A stretch of DNA of 64,000 bases from Lachnospiraceae bacterium (GCA_017437785.1 JAFRXH010000098.1:27367-91366), one strand, 5' to 3'. Positions 24,998 through 35,443 are shown, counted from the stretch's first letter. The notes: generated by a model from the letters alone, not told the origin. Translations and numbers: made by a program.

Positions 24998-27900
24998 CTA
25001 TTCGTTACCTTCACCATTCGGGAAAAACTCTATCACATCCGCGTCATCATCATCTTCTGCAGACGCTCCGTCTTGTGACAGATCCATGCCTTCTATCAGT
25101 GCTACGGTCCGCTTTAATTCTTCTATGAATTGCGGATGATACTCATTAACCTTATCCATATCGCCTTCCTTTGCGTATCTTTCAAGATCGGCCGCCATTT
25201 CCGAAAGCTGTGTCGCTCCTATAGTACGTGAAACACTCTTCAGTGCATGCACCTTTATGGCGTATGTATGCATATCGGAATCTGTAAGCGCCCCGGAAAG
25301 CTCCGATGATCTTTCCGGATAAGAATCCAGATAATCCCTTAAAAGCTCGTGATAGAAGGCCTCATCACCGGCGCAGTACTTAAGCCCCTCCTCTGTATCA
25401 AGACCGGTTTTTTCTGATGATACCGAAGCGGCTTTACCGTTGTCTTTAATGCTGCTGCCCGCCTTATCCGATCTGCTGCGTACTGACCACTTATCCTTTG
25501 TAAGATATTTTTTAAGTATGCTCTCCAGCGCCGGTACTTCCACAGGCTTGGACAGATAATCATCAAAACCTGCCTCCAGATATTTCTCCCTGGCACCCAC
25601 CACGGCATTGGCCGTAAGAGCGATCACCGCACAGCCGCTCTGTATCAGTCCGCCTTCTTTCGCCCGCTGCAGTGTTTCTATACCATCCATCTGCGGCATC
25701 ATATGATCCAGCAGTACGATATCGTACTTATTATCCTTAAGCTTATCAAGCGCTGCAGCTCCCGAAGCTGCCCTGTCCGGTACGATGCCGTTTAGCTTTA
25801 ACAGATTGGTGATGACTTTAAGGTTCATATCATTATCATCAACAGCCAGAAGACGTGCATCGGGCGCATAAACATACTTATCATCGTCTTCCTTATCTTT
25901 TGCCTCTTTTGCTTTTATCTCGTAGTCACCTATCGGAGCCGCATCCACGATATTCTGTTTTACGGTAAATGAAAACGTCGAGCCTTTTCCGTATTCACTC
26001 TCCACCTCAAGAGTTGAATCCATCATCTTAAGCAGCCTGTTGACGATGGCCATACCCAGTCCGGTACCCTCAATGCTCCTGTTTCGTTTTTCCTCAAGCC
26101 TGGTAAAGGATTCAAACAGCCGGCCTATATCCTCTTCCTTTATACCTATACCGGTATCCTTAACACTCATCCTTAAGCTGAGCGAACCTTCCGAGTCTCT
26201 CTCTCCGCTTATATAAAGATCAACCCTGCCTTCCCTTGTATACTTGACTGCATTTGTAAGCAGGTTGACCGCTACCTGGGTCACTCTCATATCATCACCG
26301 AACAGGGTGACCGGCAGATCACTGTCTATATGAGCTTCAAATAACAATCCCTTATCCTCTGCCCTTTGTGATACGGAATTTATGATAGTACTGATCATCG
26401 ATGAAGTATCATATCTGACCGGTATTATCTCCATCTTGCCTTCCTCTATCTTTGAGAAGTCAAGTATGGTGTTGATAAGCCCCAGCAGATTCCTGCCTGC
26501 CGAGCGGATATTTTCCGCATAATCCCTTATCGACTCATCATCGGATTCACGCAGTATCATCTCGTTCATTCCCAGTACGGCATTGATAGGTGTACGTATT
26601 TCATGGGACATCTGCGCCAGGAAGCGGGATTTGGCTTTCTCTGCTGCAACCGCGGTATCGGCAGCCTTTACCAGTTTTTCATTGGTCTCCTCCTGCCAGT
26701 GGGCAAATCTGTTGATCAGAGTCAGGACTGCCAGGATGGATCCCGTGATCAGAAGAAGGAATACCAGGCCCACTATGATAAGCGTGCCGTATATACTCCA
26801 CCAGTTCTGTACCACTATGACGGTAAAGCCCGAAAGCGTACTCTTCCGGGCACAGCAGGTTACAGCACGTCCGTCGTGATCCTTCATCCAGAAAACATCG
26901 CCTTTATGATAAACATCGGCATACAGTGTATCTTCTATATTGACTGCTCTTGTGGTACTTATCTCATACTGCTTATCGGGATGGTTTATTATGATACCGT
27001 CCTGGTCTACCATAAATGCATAGCTGTTGCCGCTATAGCTGTCATCCAGCACGTCGATCAGCTTATCCAGCAGACAGTCGATAGCAAATATGCCAAGAAA
27101 CTCTCCGTCAGAGGAATACACTATCCTTGAAAACGTTATGCAGTATAATCCGGTCTGGGCATCAAAATACGGTGCGGAAATACTGTAACCGTCGCCGGAG
27201 CGCTCCGTATCGATATACCACTGTCTCTCCTCAACCTTATAATCGTTGTCCGGAACCCAGCCGTTGTTCATTATGATCGCATGTTCCGTATTATAAGGAT
27301 TGGCCATATATGCAAAAGTCATTTCACTGTAATTCTTTGCAACTTCATCAAGCCAGGCTACAGCCGCATCATAATCATCAAGTATCTTAGGATCCGCAGC
27401 TATCACATCGGCAAACATCCTAAGTATGCTCTGCTTCTGCTGCATCCATAACGTCACTTCATTATTATATCTGTCAGCTTCCCTGCTTATGCGCGCAGCA
27501 CCCCATCTGGATGTGGTCGCACTAAACATTGCCAGTCCCAGAAACATCGCCACTATCAGTATCCCGGTCACGGCGTTTCTGATAAACCTGCTGGATGCTG
27601 TTCCTTTTATATGCTTTTTCTTATTGACCGTATCCCCTGTTTCATCATCCGATCGCAGTATGCTCGAATACGAAAACAGATTGTCCAGCTTCTCTTTGAG
27701 CCTTACACCGGCCGAACTTATCTCCCTGAACGCTCCCTCCTGTTCACTCTGCATGCTGTATGAATCACTGATACGCATTATCTGGTTTAAGGGACCGCGC
27801 AGATCTTCCGAAAGGGACGCTATAAAACTCTTGGTCGCGGCAAGGGTATCTTCCGCCCGTTGCTGGTTATTGATACTCACCATATAGAATACTATTATCA

Positions 27901-29473
27901 CAGCCACCATCAGCAGATCCACAGCACCCAGCATTATCATGCGGTTGACCATCTCGGCGAAGAAAGCCGAATGATCGACTACAAGTATCAGTCTCCAGCC
28001 GTTGCTGGTCCCGCTGCCAAATACTATCTTGCGGCTGCCGTCTATCTTTGTATTAAAGCTCCTGTGTTCATTAGACGCCTTGACCCTTTCAAATATGTCC
28101 GTATATTTAGGCAATACTTCCGAGAGCACAGCGCCCTGATAAGTATCTTCCGAACATCCCACTATCATACCGTTTTCGGTAACTATCATTGCAAACTGTT
28201 CTTCGTCACCTGCCATCCTGGACACTATATCCTGAACCCTTCCCAGAGTGTAATCCATGGCAACAACGGTTTTGCTGTCAGAAAGGATATTGGAAAAGGT
28301 ATAGCAGAGCATACCCGTATCCGCATCTATGTACGGTTCGGAAATATATACCTTTCCGGGGCTTTTCTTTGCACCGGTATACCATACCCTTTCCACTGCA
28401 TGATACTCTTGTGGCATATCAAAATCGGGAATGATGGTCCATTCCGGAGCTGCGGCATATACGTTAAAGCAGGCTCCGGAGCTCATATCGGCATAATTCT
28501 TCTTCTGATCCCTGATATATGTTTCTATATCTTCAAGGGACGCTTCTTCATTTATCAGCTGTTCGAGTCCGATGGAATAACGCAGCAGATGGCTTTCCGA
28601 ATCCGAGATTGTCTGCTGCAGTTCACCCTTTAAGTTGTTGATCTGGGTCTCACCTATCCTTCCGCCCTGATCGGTACCGGCATGGTAGATAAGGTTTATG
28701 TTCATTGCGATCACAGTAAGGAAAATGAGTGCTATCACTATGATAAAGGATTTGTTCATCCTTGGATTTTTACCAAGACGCTCGACCCCCTCCCTTACCT
28801 CTAAAAGAAGCATGAACCCAAGGAAGCCTATGGCTTCGAAGAAAAGCTCTACTGTTATAGAGAAGAAGCATTGTATGGCTATACCCAGAACGGCTATGGA
28901 CATCAGTATGAACGTGGATGTACGATCGAGCTTCGATATGCTGCTCATGTTCTTTAAGAAAAAGCCTATACCGTACAGCACATAAAAGACAGCCACGGCA
29001 TAAAGCACCCACATGAAGCTGCCCCTGTTATATTGCATGTTTTCGTCTATATAGAATAAGAGTCTTGTGAAAGGATTGGTGATAACCAGAAGCTCGGCAA
29101 CGATCACCGGCAGGGTAAAGAAATAAAAGAACTTTTTACCCTTTTTTTTCAGTGCCTTAGTCATACTGATGATATACAGTGTGAACATCAGTGAAAGCAG
29201 AGTATGAAAAACGAAATAGATCTCGTTAAGAAGATCCATTATCAAAATGCTCTTAAACGCAAAGTATTTTTCCATGCCCACTTCAAGCACGGAAGATACC
29301 GAAGAAATCATAAGCGTTACCAAAAGAGACAGATAGATAAAATGCTGGTCTTTCAGCTTATTTATCAATCCCTTTGGCAATGGCAGATAAAGCTCTTTTC
29401 TGTTTTTCAGACAATCCACAAAACAGAATAAAGCTACGCCAAACGCGGATATCTCCAGTATCATCTCATTCAT
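24998..29473 (-). CDS. Hybrid sensor histidine kinase with two Cache modules, receiver and HPt
   Basis: The protein has 1,491 residues. Domains in order: about seven membrane helices (1-230); a helix near 245; an extracytoplasmic dCache sensor (about 265-530); a helix; and a degenerate dimerisation domain in which SEDLRGPLN has Glu556 where the phospho-accepting His should be. Then come a helix near 630, a second dCache sensor (about 655-890), a helix, an active HisKA (SHEIRTPIN, His957), an ATPase domain (VNLLTNAVKYTREG, then DTGIGI and GTGLGMAIV), a receiver (LLDHMMPQMDG, Asp1256) and an HPt domain (VHALKSVS, His1409). A full phosphorelay can thus run within one chain. No response regulator with DNA-binding output is visible nearby. 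ATG 29473 overlaps the stop of the giant helicase gene (ATGA). Confidence 0.92.
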   Translation of the reverse strand: MNEMILEISAFGVALFCFVDCLKNRKELYLPLPKGLINKLKDQHFIYLSLLVTLMISSVSSVLEVGMEKYFAFKSILIMDLLNEIYFVFHTLLSLMFTLYIISMTKALKKKGKKFFYFFTLPVIVAELLVITNPFTRLLFYIDENMQYNRGSFMWVLYAVAVFYVLYGIGFFLKNMSSISKLDRTSTFILMSIAVLGIAIQCFFSITVELFFEAIGFLGFMLLLEVREGVERLGKNPRMNKSFIIVIALIFLTVIAMNINLIYHAGTDQGGRIGETQINNLKGELQQTISDSESHLLRYSIGLEQLINEEASLEDIETYIRDQKKNYADMSSGACFNVYAAAPEWTIIPDFDMPQEYHAVERVWYTGAKKSPGKVYISEPYIDADTGMLCYTFSNILSDSKTVVAMDYTLGRVQDIVSRMAGDEEQFAMIVTENGMIVGCSEDTYQGAVLSEVLPKYTDIFERVKASNEHRSFNTKIDGSRKIVFGSGTSNGWRLILVVDHSAFFAEMVNRMIMLGAVDLLMVAVIIVFYMVSINNQQRAEDTLAATKSFIASLSEDLRGPLNQIMRISDSYSMQSEQEGAFREISSAGVRLKEKLDNLFSYSSILRSDDETGDTVNKKKHIKGTASSRFIRNAVTGILIVAMFLGLAMFSATTSRWGAARISREADRYNNEVTLWMQQKQSILRMFADVIAADPKILDDYDAAVAWLDEVAKNYSEMTFAYMANPYNTEHAIIMNNGWVPDNDYKVEERQWYIDTERSGDGYSISAPYFDAQTGLYCITFSRIVYSSDGEFLGIFAIDCLLDKLIDVLDDSYSGNSYAFMVDQDGIIINHPDKQYEISTTRAVNIEDTLYADVYHKGDVFWMKDHDGRAVTCCARKSTLSGFTVIVVQNWWSIYGTLIIVGLVFLLLITGSILAVLTLINRFAHWQEETNEKLVKAADTAVAAEKAKSRFLAQMSHEIRTPINAVLGMNEMILRESDDESIRDYAENIRSAGRNLLGLINTILDFSKIEEGKMEIIPVRYDTSSMISTIINSVSQRAEDKGLLFEAHIDSDLPVTLFGDDMRVTQVAVNLLTNAVKYTREGRVDLYISGERDSEGSLSLRMSVKDTGIGIKEEDIGRLFESFTRLEEKRNRSIEGTGLGMAIVNRLLKMMDSTLEVESEYGKGSTFSFTVKQNIVDAAPIGDYEIKAKEAKDKEDDDKYVYAPDARLLAVDDNDMNLKVITNLLKLNGIVPDRAASGAAALDKLKDNKYDIVLLDHMMPQMDGIETLQRAKEGGLIQSGCAVIALTANAVVGAREKYLEAGFDDYLSKPVEVPALESILKKYLTKDKWSVRSRSDKAGSSIKDNGKAASVSSEKTGLDTEEGLKYCAGDEAFYHELLRDYLDSYPERSSELSGALTDSDMHTYAIKVHALKSVSRTIGATQLSEMAADLERYAKEGDMDKVNEYHPQFIEELKRTVALIEGMDLSQDGASAEDDDDADVIEFFPNGEGNE

Positions 29474-32400
29474 AGATTATTTCCCATACTCACCTTTCCG
29501 TCATCACTTTCGGAAAAGATCCCTTTTTCTATACCATCATCCAGTGCATAGTTAAGTACCGCTTCCATGGACGGCCCCAGCCTCTGGAAACCGAAGGCTT
29601 TAGCGCACAGTTTGAGCAGATCCTCACGTGATACACTGACCTGCTGCTGCAGAATATCCGTCATTGCTACTTTTATCTCCTGTGAAGGAATATCCTCCAT
29701 GCCCCGCATAGCATTTTCCTTAGCTTCCACACGGTACTTATCGTACTCATCGGGCTTCTGCTCTGCTCCCCAGTAAAACGCCATATCATGTTCCGTTATC
29801 ACATTACAGGGCACAAAACGGCTGGCCGTCTCAAATGCTTGCTCCACACGCGGTGTGGTACGGCTCACTCCCCAGTCGTTTAAGCACTTCTTCATCAGCA
29901 GTCTCCTGCTTATGGGAGCCTCGATATTCAGAAAACGCAGAATGGTCTTAGCTATAGACCTTGCATTCTGCACATCAAACTGTTCCGCACTTCCTGCATT
30001 CAGGGCTATGGCATGAACATATTCACTCCTGTGCTCCGATGCCGCGATCGCTTCTTCATCGCGCTCAAAGGTAAAGCCCGCTATCTTAACATGATCCTTA
30101 TCATCTTCCGGCTGTGTTTCTTCCGGCATTTTTTCCGCTTCTTCTTTAAGCCCTTCTTCCTCTGCTGCGGCTTCTTCGGCTTTAGCTGCCTTAGCCTGCT
30201 CTGCAGCTTCCTTTATCCTCTGTATAACAGGTGCCGGATCATCAAGCCATTCAAGCGTCCATATACGAAGGAGTCTCCAGCCCAGCCCGCCAAGTACCGA
30301 AGGCTGCACCGCAAAGCGGTCATCTACCGTCGCCGACGCCTTCATATTCTCTCCGTCCAGGATCAGTCCCAGAAGGTAATTTCCCGGATCGTCCGGATCC
30401 ACGATACCTATATCCATACGGTATGCCGAACATCCTATGTTGGTCCTGGTCTCATATCCTTCCTTACTGATGGCTGCAGCTATATCCTTTACCAGCTCAT
30501 CATCACGGACCACGCTAAGGCCCTCACGCCCCGCGAGCATGCCCTGACCGTGCTGCGCAAATTCCAGGAAGCCCTTAAGCCCCGCCACACCTTCCGAAGC
30601 AGTACGGTTAAGATCGATCTGTTCGGGACGGAGTACCGCAAATACCGTCATCTCCTTACGTGCCCTGGATATTGCTACATTAAGACGTCTCCAGCCTCCG
30701 TCGCGGTTAAGCGGGCCGAAGTTCATTGATACCTTTCCGTTTGCATCCGGTCCGTAACATACGGAGAAGAGGATAACATCCCTTTCATCTCCCTGTACAT
30801 TCTCAAGGTTCTTGACAAATATAGGCTCCGCACAGGAGCGTACATACTCATCCAGTTCGGGATTCTTTGCAAACTCATCGGATAACATATCCTCTATAAG
30901 GTTCTGCTGTACCACGCTGAAGGTTACTACGCCTATCGAATCCTTCTTAAGCTTGGGATCACGCAGACGCCTGATCACTTCATTAACTACAGCTTCTGCC
31001 TCCGCACGGTTTACCCTGGTCTTTCCGTGATCGTACACACCATCCACATGCACAAGACGTACCTGTGATACGCTGTCATTCGGCGAAGGGAAGGTATAGA
31101 GCTTATTATCATAATACTTCATATTGCTGTATGCTATCAGGCTCTCATGCCTTGAACGGTAATGCCACTTAAGGTATTCCTGAGGCATGGATATAGCAAG
31201 GCAGTCATCCAGCAGGCTTTCAAGATCTTCCTGCTCACTGTTGTCCTCGTCCTCTTTATTGGACTTAAAGAAGCTGGTAGGAGGAAGCTGCTTGGGATCG
31301 CCTACGATCACCACGTTCTCACCTCTTGCGATGGTACCCACAGCCTCACTGGTAGGCAGCTGGCTGGCCTCATCGAATACCACCAGATCAAATTTGGGGA
31401 ATAACGGATCTATATACTGCGCAACGGATATAGGGCTCATCAGCATGCATGGACACAGCTTGCGCAGCAGTGTAGGTATCTGGTCAAAAAGTTTACGTAT
31501 GGACATCATACGTCCGTTAGACTTGATAGCCTTCTTTAAGATACCAAGCTCGGATGAAGCAGCTGCTTCTCCGCCGCCTGAAGGTATATTGGCAGAAAGC
31601 TTAGCAACCAGTTCCTGTACAGTAAGCTTTCTGAATTCGTTGAGCTTCTGTGTATATCTTTCAATGAGTCCCTCATATTGGACTCCACGGAAATCCGCCA
31701 GCTTGGGATCGGCCGCGATAAGCTCGGAAACCAGCCTGTAATCAAGCGCACAGAAAAATGCATCTTCTGCTTCGGTCGCAGGAAGACTGCCCTTTTCAAC
31801 CTCACAGCATACGCACTCCAGTCCAAGCGATACAGCCTGCTGTTTAAGACGCTGGTATCCCGTCCATTCGCGCAGACGGTGTGTATTTTCCGAATAGCGT
31901 TCAAATCTTTCTTTTACCGCTGCTATCCAGTCGGTATTGCCGTTTATGGGATCTATATGCTCTGCCGCTTCGGCTGCATCCGTATCATTTATGAATTTCT
32001 TTAAGCAGTTGTATTCTGCCTCAGGTGCTCTTACTCCCGAAGCTGCCGCAGTACTGAATGCCTCAAACACCGAAGCTCCCAGCTCTGCCTTAAGGCTTAC
32101 GGCTGCCTGCGCCTTATCAAGAGCCTTTTCTATAGCCGCGATGTCACTGTTTTCGCCGTTATAGAGTCCGCATAGCGCCGATGTCACAGCAGGAGGTGCC
32201 GAGTTTACGTTCATCCTCAGCTGTTCAAAGGCAGATAAGCGCTCGAGCAGCGCACCTATATTGTTCTTATCAACAACAGTACCGTTCTGTGCGTATGCCT
32301 TCAGTTCTTTTACCGCTTTACTTATGCCCATTGCCTTGGGTATGAACCAGCTGCCTTCTGCCGTCTTGTATCTGATCAGAGCGGCACCTGCAGCAAAGCC

Positions 32401-35322
32401 TCCCGAAGGCATAAAGGCCTGGGGAAGGAACATGGCTGACAGTTCATTATATTCGCTCCTAAGCTGTGATAAGAGCGACAGGTACTGCCTTATCTGCCCA
32501 AGGAGCGCCTCGTAAGTCTGCGACTGTACCAGCTCTGCCGGGTATACTCCGTCATTTTTAAGAAAGTCGCATATCCTAAACAGCTTTTCTATACCCTTGC
32601 GGTCGGCAGGTATATCTATAGAAAGAGCTGTCTTTATCTGCGAAAAAGCATTGGCAGCCTCCGTCGCCCCCAGCGATAGTCTGCTCCATTCGGACTGCAG
32701 TCTGTCACGCTTTTCCATCGTGTATTCCGAAGCATTTATCCCCTTAAGCGGATGATCCTTTAGATCCTCTATGGTTGATGCCGTTGTTTCGTATTCTCTT
32801 AATACTTCCTGCCAGCGTGATATCTGCTCTGCGCTGACAGCAGCTGCCGAGAATGAATTCTCCGGAAGTTTTACCCTGCCCTGCGATGACTTAAAGCTTT
32901 CATATTCCGATATCAGATCATAGAGGCTCCTGCCGAAAGAACGCTTTTTATGGACTGCATCGATCACATGTCCCAGTTCGGTCCTTAGCTCAAGAAGCTT
33001 CTTTGCCGCATCCGCATATTCTTCGGCATGCTTAAGCCTGCCCACTTCCAGGGTTTTCTCAAGCTGTCCCAATACGGCAGTTTTATTGGACTTATTTGAA
33101 TGCAGTTCCAGACAGAAGGGGTCTAAGCCTATCTTTGCCAGTCTGTTCTGCACAACGGAAAGTGCCGCCATTTTTTCGGCAACAAAAAGTACGGATTTTC
33201 CTTGATACAGCGCATTGGCTATCATATTGGTGATGGTCTGGGACTTACCTGTTCCGGGAGGTCCGTGGAGCACAAAGCTCTGTCCCTTGGCCGCCGTTGC
33301 CACTGCCACCATCTGCGAAGAGTCCACACTTAAAGGAACAGCCATGTCCTCCGGCTTATACTGCTCATCCATATGCTCCGCACTGATCCCAAGATCCTCT
33401 GCTTCCCAGGTCATATGACCTTCCAGCAGGCTGTTGACTACTTTATTTTTCTTAAGATCATCGGTACGGTTACGCAGATCGTTCCACATAACGAACTGTC
33501 CGAAGGAGAACAGCCCCAAAAATGCCATGTTCTCTACATTCCACTTTTTCTTATCCATTACCGCCTGGCGTATGGTATGGAATACCAGCGGCAGGTCTAT
33601 ACCATGTTCATCCTCGGGCAGGGGATCAAGACCGCCTATTGCCAGTCCGTGATCCTGTCTTAAATATTCAAGCAGGGTCACGTTGATCTGAGTCTCTTCA
33701 TTACGGCTCCTGAGTACATAGCCCTTCTTCCTCACGCTCTTTACCACTTCCACCGGGAGCAGGACCAAAGGGGCATAACGCGGCTTTTCGGACAGATCGG
33801 TCTCGTACCAGCGCAGGAAACCTATAGCCAGAAAGAGTGTATTTGCACCGTTTTCCTCCAGACTTAACTTAGCAGCACGCTGGATGCTCTTTAACGAAAC
33901 GGCCAGCTTATCTTCACTCAAGAAAGTGCGTATCCTGTGGTTACGCAGCTCCTCCGCTGCCATAGCCTCAAACATATCCTTCTGATTGTCGATGGCATAC
34001 ATCTTCTCATCACGAAGGCTGTTTTTAAATTCGGACGGCAGCTCAAGAATGCTGTATTCGGAATTGTCTGCCAGTCCGTCTTCAAGTGCCGGCAGATCGA
34101 CCGCCATCAGCTGTATGGTGTTTTTGGTAACACGGAAATTAAGGAGCGAATTACGCAGGCTGAAGTCCAAAAGCTTCCTTTCCCACATCTGAAGCTTTCC
34201 TATGGTAACTTCGCCTTCCTTAAAGCTTCCCTTCAGATTCTGTACCAGTTCCGAAGGGGCCGCCACCATACCCGGCTCTGCGGCTGACGCAGATGCATAC
34301 GATTCTTTAGCATCCTCAAGTTTTTCCGGGATAGGACGTACACCACTGTTGCGGCAGCGCAGCACATCTATCACGCACTCAAAATCATCGATATTGCCCA
34401 GCTTATTCTTTCCATGGGCTACCGCTTTGTCAAAATCGACATCCTTACCATCGACAGCATCCGTCATCTCAATAAGCAGTATCTCCTCTGCGCCCTCGGC
34501 GGTACGCTTTGTAAGCGCAGATACATCATCAATGGCACAATCGGCGAAACTCTCCTCTTCCAGCCAGCAGCCGGCAAAGGCATGGCCGCGCGTGATCACT
34601 AAAAGCGGCCGCAGTCCCGCAGCTTCCAGACAGGATGCGTACAGCAGTGTCAGATCCAGGCATGTGCCCTGTCTGTGATCGATCACGGTGTGCGCCAGAC
34701 GCACCCTCTGTCCCGCATTTTCAAAGCTGGCAGGAGGTACCACATAATTGATCGAAAGTGACCTTACCGCTGCATATATCGCAGCCATCTGTCTTTTTAC
34801 CGTATTAACATTCTGTGTCTGATATGCTGTAAATGAAGGAGATTCATTCCAGCTTTTTAAGAAATCTGCCGCTTTGTTAAGAAGTGCGGCTATCTTAGGA
34901 TGATTGGGGGTAACAAAGGCGCAAATCAGCTCCGGCATGATGTTAATGCCGCTCCACTGATCACAGGCCAAAAGTGCTGTCTGAGGGCTTAGGGTGGATA
35001 TAGCTTCCTCTTCACCGTCTTTATATACGGAGATAGTCATATGGCCGTCAATACGCTCTGAGAGTCCGAAGAAATACTCAGTGGAAAGCTGTATCTTGAC
35101 GGGGCTTATCTCCAGGGAACCCTTAGCCTCTATCCTGTCGATATTGCAGGTATATTCCCCGGCGAATGCCGGGTCAAAAGTGATCTTAAGCTTAAGCGCC
35201 TCAAGCGGCGCATCCGTCATATTCTTCAGCGTGATGTTTCGTATGAGCGGTACATAATTCTGCTGCATCGCAAAATTGACCGCATTCATCACTCCTGCCT
35301 GTATGGTAAGCTGTTCGTTCAT
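29470..35322 (-). CDS. Giant transglutaminase / DUF4011 / SF1 helicase / Vsr-like nuclease / DUF3320 protein
   Basis: The protein has 1,950 residues from ATG 35322 (AAGGGGGG upstream; an ATG 60 bases earlier sits at the predicted transcription start). Domains: an N-terminal beta region; a transglutaminase-like domain with Cys221 (GTCLDL), His247 (GHAFAG) and an Asp near 264; DUF4011 from about 380 (LLDFSLRNSLLNF); and a superfamily-1 helicase core with Walker A GPPGTGKS (Lys693) and Walker B VFDEASQLP (Asp1317-Glu1318). The core continues with GDPKQLPPTSFF and NVAISRARKE near 1550. After it come a Vsr/MTES_1575-like endonuclease region (ILDGENM, Asp1656), an acidic linker near 1740, and a DUF3320-like C-terminus. 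Related helicases occur in phage-defence islands. Substrate (DNA or RNA) is unknown. Confidence 0.85.
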   Translation of the reverse strand: MNEQLTIQAGVMNAVNFAMQQNYVPLIRNITLKNMTDAPLEALKLKITFDPAFAGEYTCNIDRIEAKGSLEISPVKIQLSTEYFFGLSERIDGHMTISVYKDGEEEAISTLSPQTALLACDQWSGINIMPELICAFVTPNHPKIAALLNKAADFLKSWNESPSFTAYQTQNVNTVKRQMAAIYAAVRSLSINYVVPPASFENAGQRVRLAHTVIDHRQGTCLDLTLLYASCLEAAGLRPLLVITRGHAFAGCWLEEESFADCAIDDVSALTKRTAEGAEEILLIEMTDAVDGKDVDFDKAVAHGKNKLGNIDDFECVIDVLRCRNSGVRPIPEKLEDAKESYASASAAEPGMVAAPSELVQNLKGSFKEGEVTIGKLQMWERKLLDFSLRNSLLNFRVTKNTIQLMAVDLPALEDGLADNSEYSILELPSEFKNSLRDEKMYAIDNQKDMFEAMAAEELRNHRIRTFLSEDKLAVSLKSIQRAAKLSLEENGANTLFLAIGFLRWYETDLSEKPRYAPLVLLPVEVVKSVRKKGYVLRSRNEETQINVTLLEYLRQDHGLAIGGLDPLPEDEHGIDLPLVFHTIRQAVMDKKKWNVENMAFLGLFSFGQFVMWNDLRNRTDDLKKNKVVNSLLEGHMTWEAEDLGISAEHMDEQYKPEDMAVPLSVDSSQMVAVATAAKGQSFVLHGPPGTGKSQTITNMIANALYQGKSVLFVAEKMAALSVVQNRLAKIGLDPFCLELHSNKSNKTAVLGQLEKTLEVGRLKHAEEYADAAKKLLELRTELGHVIDAVHKKRSFGRSLYDLISEYESFKSSQGRVKLPENSFSAAAVSAEQISRWQEVLREYETTASTIEDLKDHPLKGINASEYTMEKRDRLQSEWSRLSLGATEAANAFSQIKTALSIDIPADRKGIEKLFRICDFLKNDGVYPAELVQSQTYEALLGQIRQYLSLLSQLRSEYNELSAMFLPQAFMPSGGFAAGAALIRYKTAEGSWFIPKAMGISKAVKELKAYAQNGTVVDKNNIGALLERLSAFEQLRMNVNSAPPAVTSALCGLYNGENSDIAAIEKALDKAQAAVSLKAELGASVFEAFSTAAASGVRAPEAEYNCLKKFINDTDAAEAAEHIDPINGNTDWIAAVKERFERYSENTHRLREWTGYQRLKQQAVSLGLECVCCEVEKGSLPATEAEDAFFCALDYRLVSELIAADPKLADFRGVQYEGLIERYTQKLNEFRKLTVQELVAKLSANIPSGGGEAAASSELGILKKAIKSNGRMMSIRKLFDQIPTLLRKLCPCMLMSPISVAQYIDPLFPKFDLVVFDEASQLPTSEAVGTIARGENVVIVGDPKQLPPTSFFKSNKEDEDNSEQEDLESLLDDCLAISMPQEYLKWHYRSRHESLIAYSNMKYYDNKLYTFPSPNDSVSQVRLVHVDGVYDHGKTRVNRAEAEAVVNEVIRRLRDPKLKKDSIGVVTFSVVQQNLIEDMLSDEFAKNPELDEYVRSCAEPIFVKNLENVQGDERDVILFSVCYGPDANGKVSMNFGPLNRDGGWRRLNVAISRARKEMTVFAVLRPEQIDLNRTASEGVAGLKGFLEFAQHGQGMLAGREGLSVVRDDELVKDIAAAISKEGYETRTNIGCSAYRMDIGIVDPDDPGNYLLGLILDGENMKASATVDDRFAVQPSVLGGLGWRLLRIWTLEWLDDPAPVIQRIKEAAEQAKAAKAEEAAAEEEGLKEEAEKMPEETQPEDDKDHVKIAGFTFERDEEAIAASEHRSEYVHAIALNAGSAEQFDVQNARSIAKTILRFLNIEAPISRRLLMKKCLNDWGVSRTTPRVEQAFETASRFVPCNVITEHDMAFYWGAEQKPDEYDKYRVEAKENAMRGMEDIPSQEIKVAMTDILQQQVSVSREDLLKLCAKAFGFQRLGPSMEAVLNYALDDGIEKGIFSESDDGKVSMGNNL

Positions 35323-35385
35323 GAGCGTGCCCCCCTTCGTACCGGCCTTCTTACTCCGGGCAAATGCCCTCCGGACCCGCATTTT

Positions 35386-35414
35386 ATCTTATCACACAAG
35401 CAGGTAAATGTAAA
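35386..35414 (-). promoter_or_regulatory. Promoter of the giant helicase / hybrid kinase pair
   Basis: On the minus strand, TTTACA (35414-35409) is 17 bases from TAAGAT (35391-35386), which is preceded by TGA (extended -10). The start of transcription lies near 35379, giving a leader of about 57 nt with a GGGCATTTGCCC palindrome (35358-35369). This shows that the pair is transcribed independently of the upstream gene. Confidence 0.55.
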
Positions 35415-35443
35415 TTTACTATCACTGACGCCGCATTATAAGA

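Noticed and set aside
27860-28633. A 257-codon plus-strand open frame within the hybrid kinase
   Set aside because: It is antisense to well-defined Cache sensor sequence and has no start signals.
29470-35322. Naming the giant helicase as a specific published defence system (for example Mokosh)
   Set aside because: Mokosh-type proteins pair a helicase with PLD nuclease or kinase domains, none of which is visible here; the domain set differs, so only a general defence hypothesis is kept.
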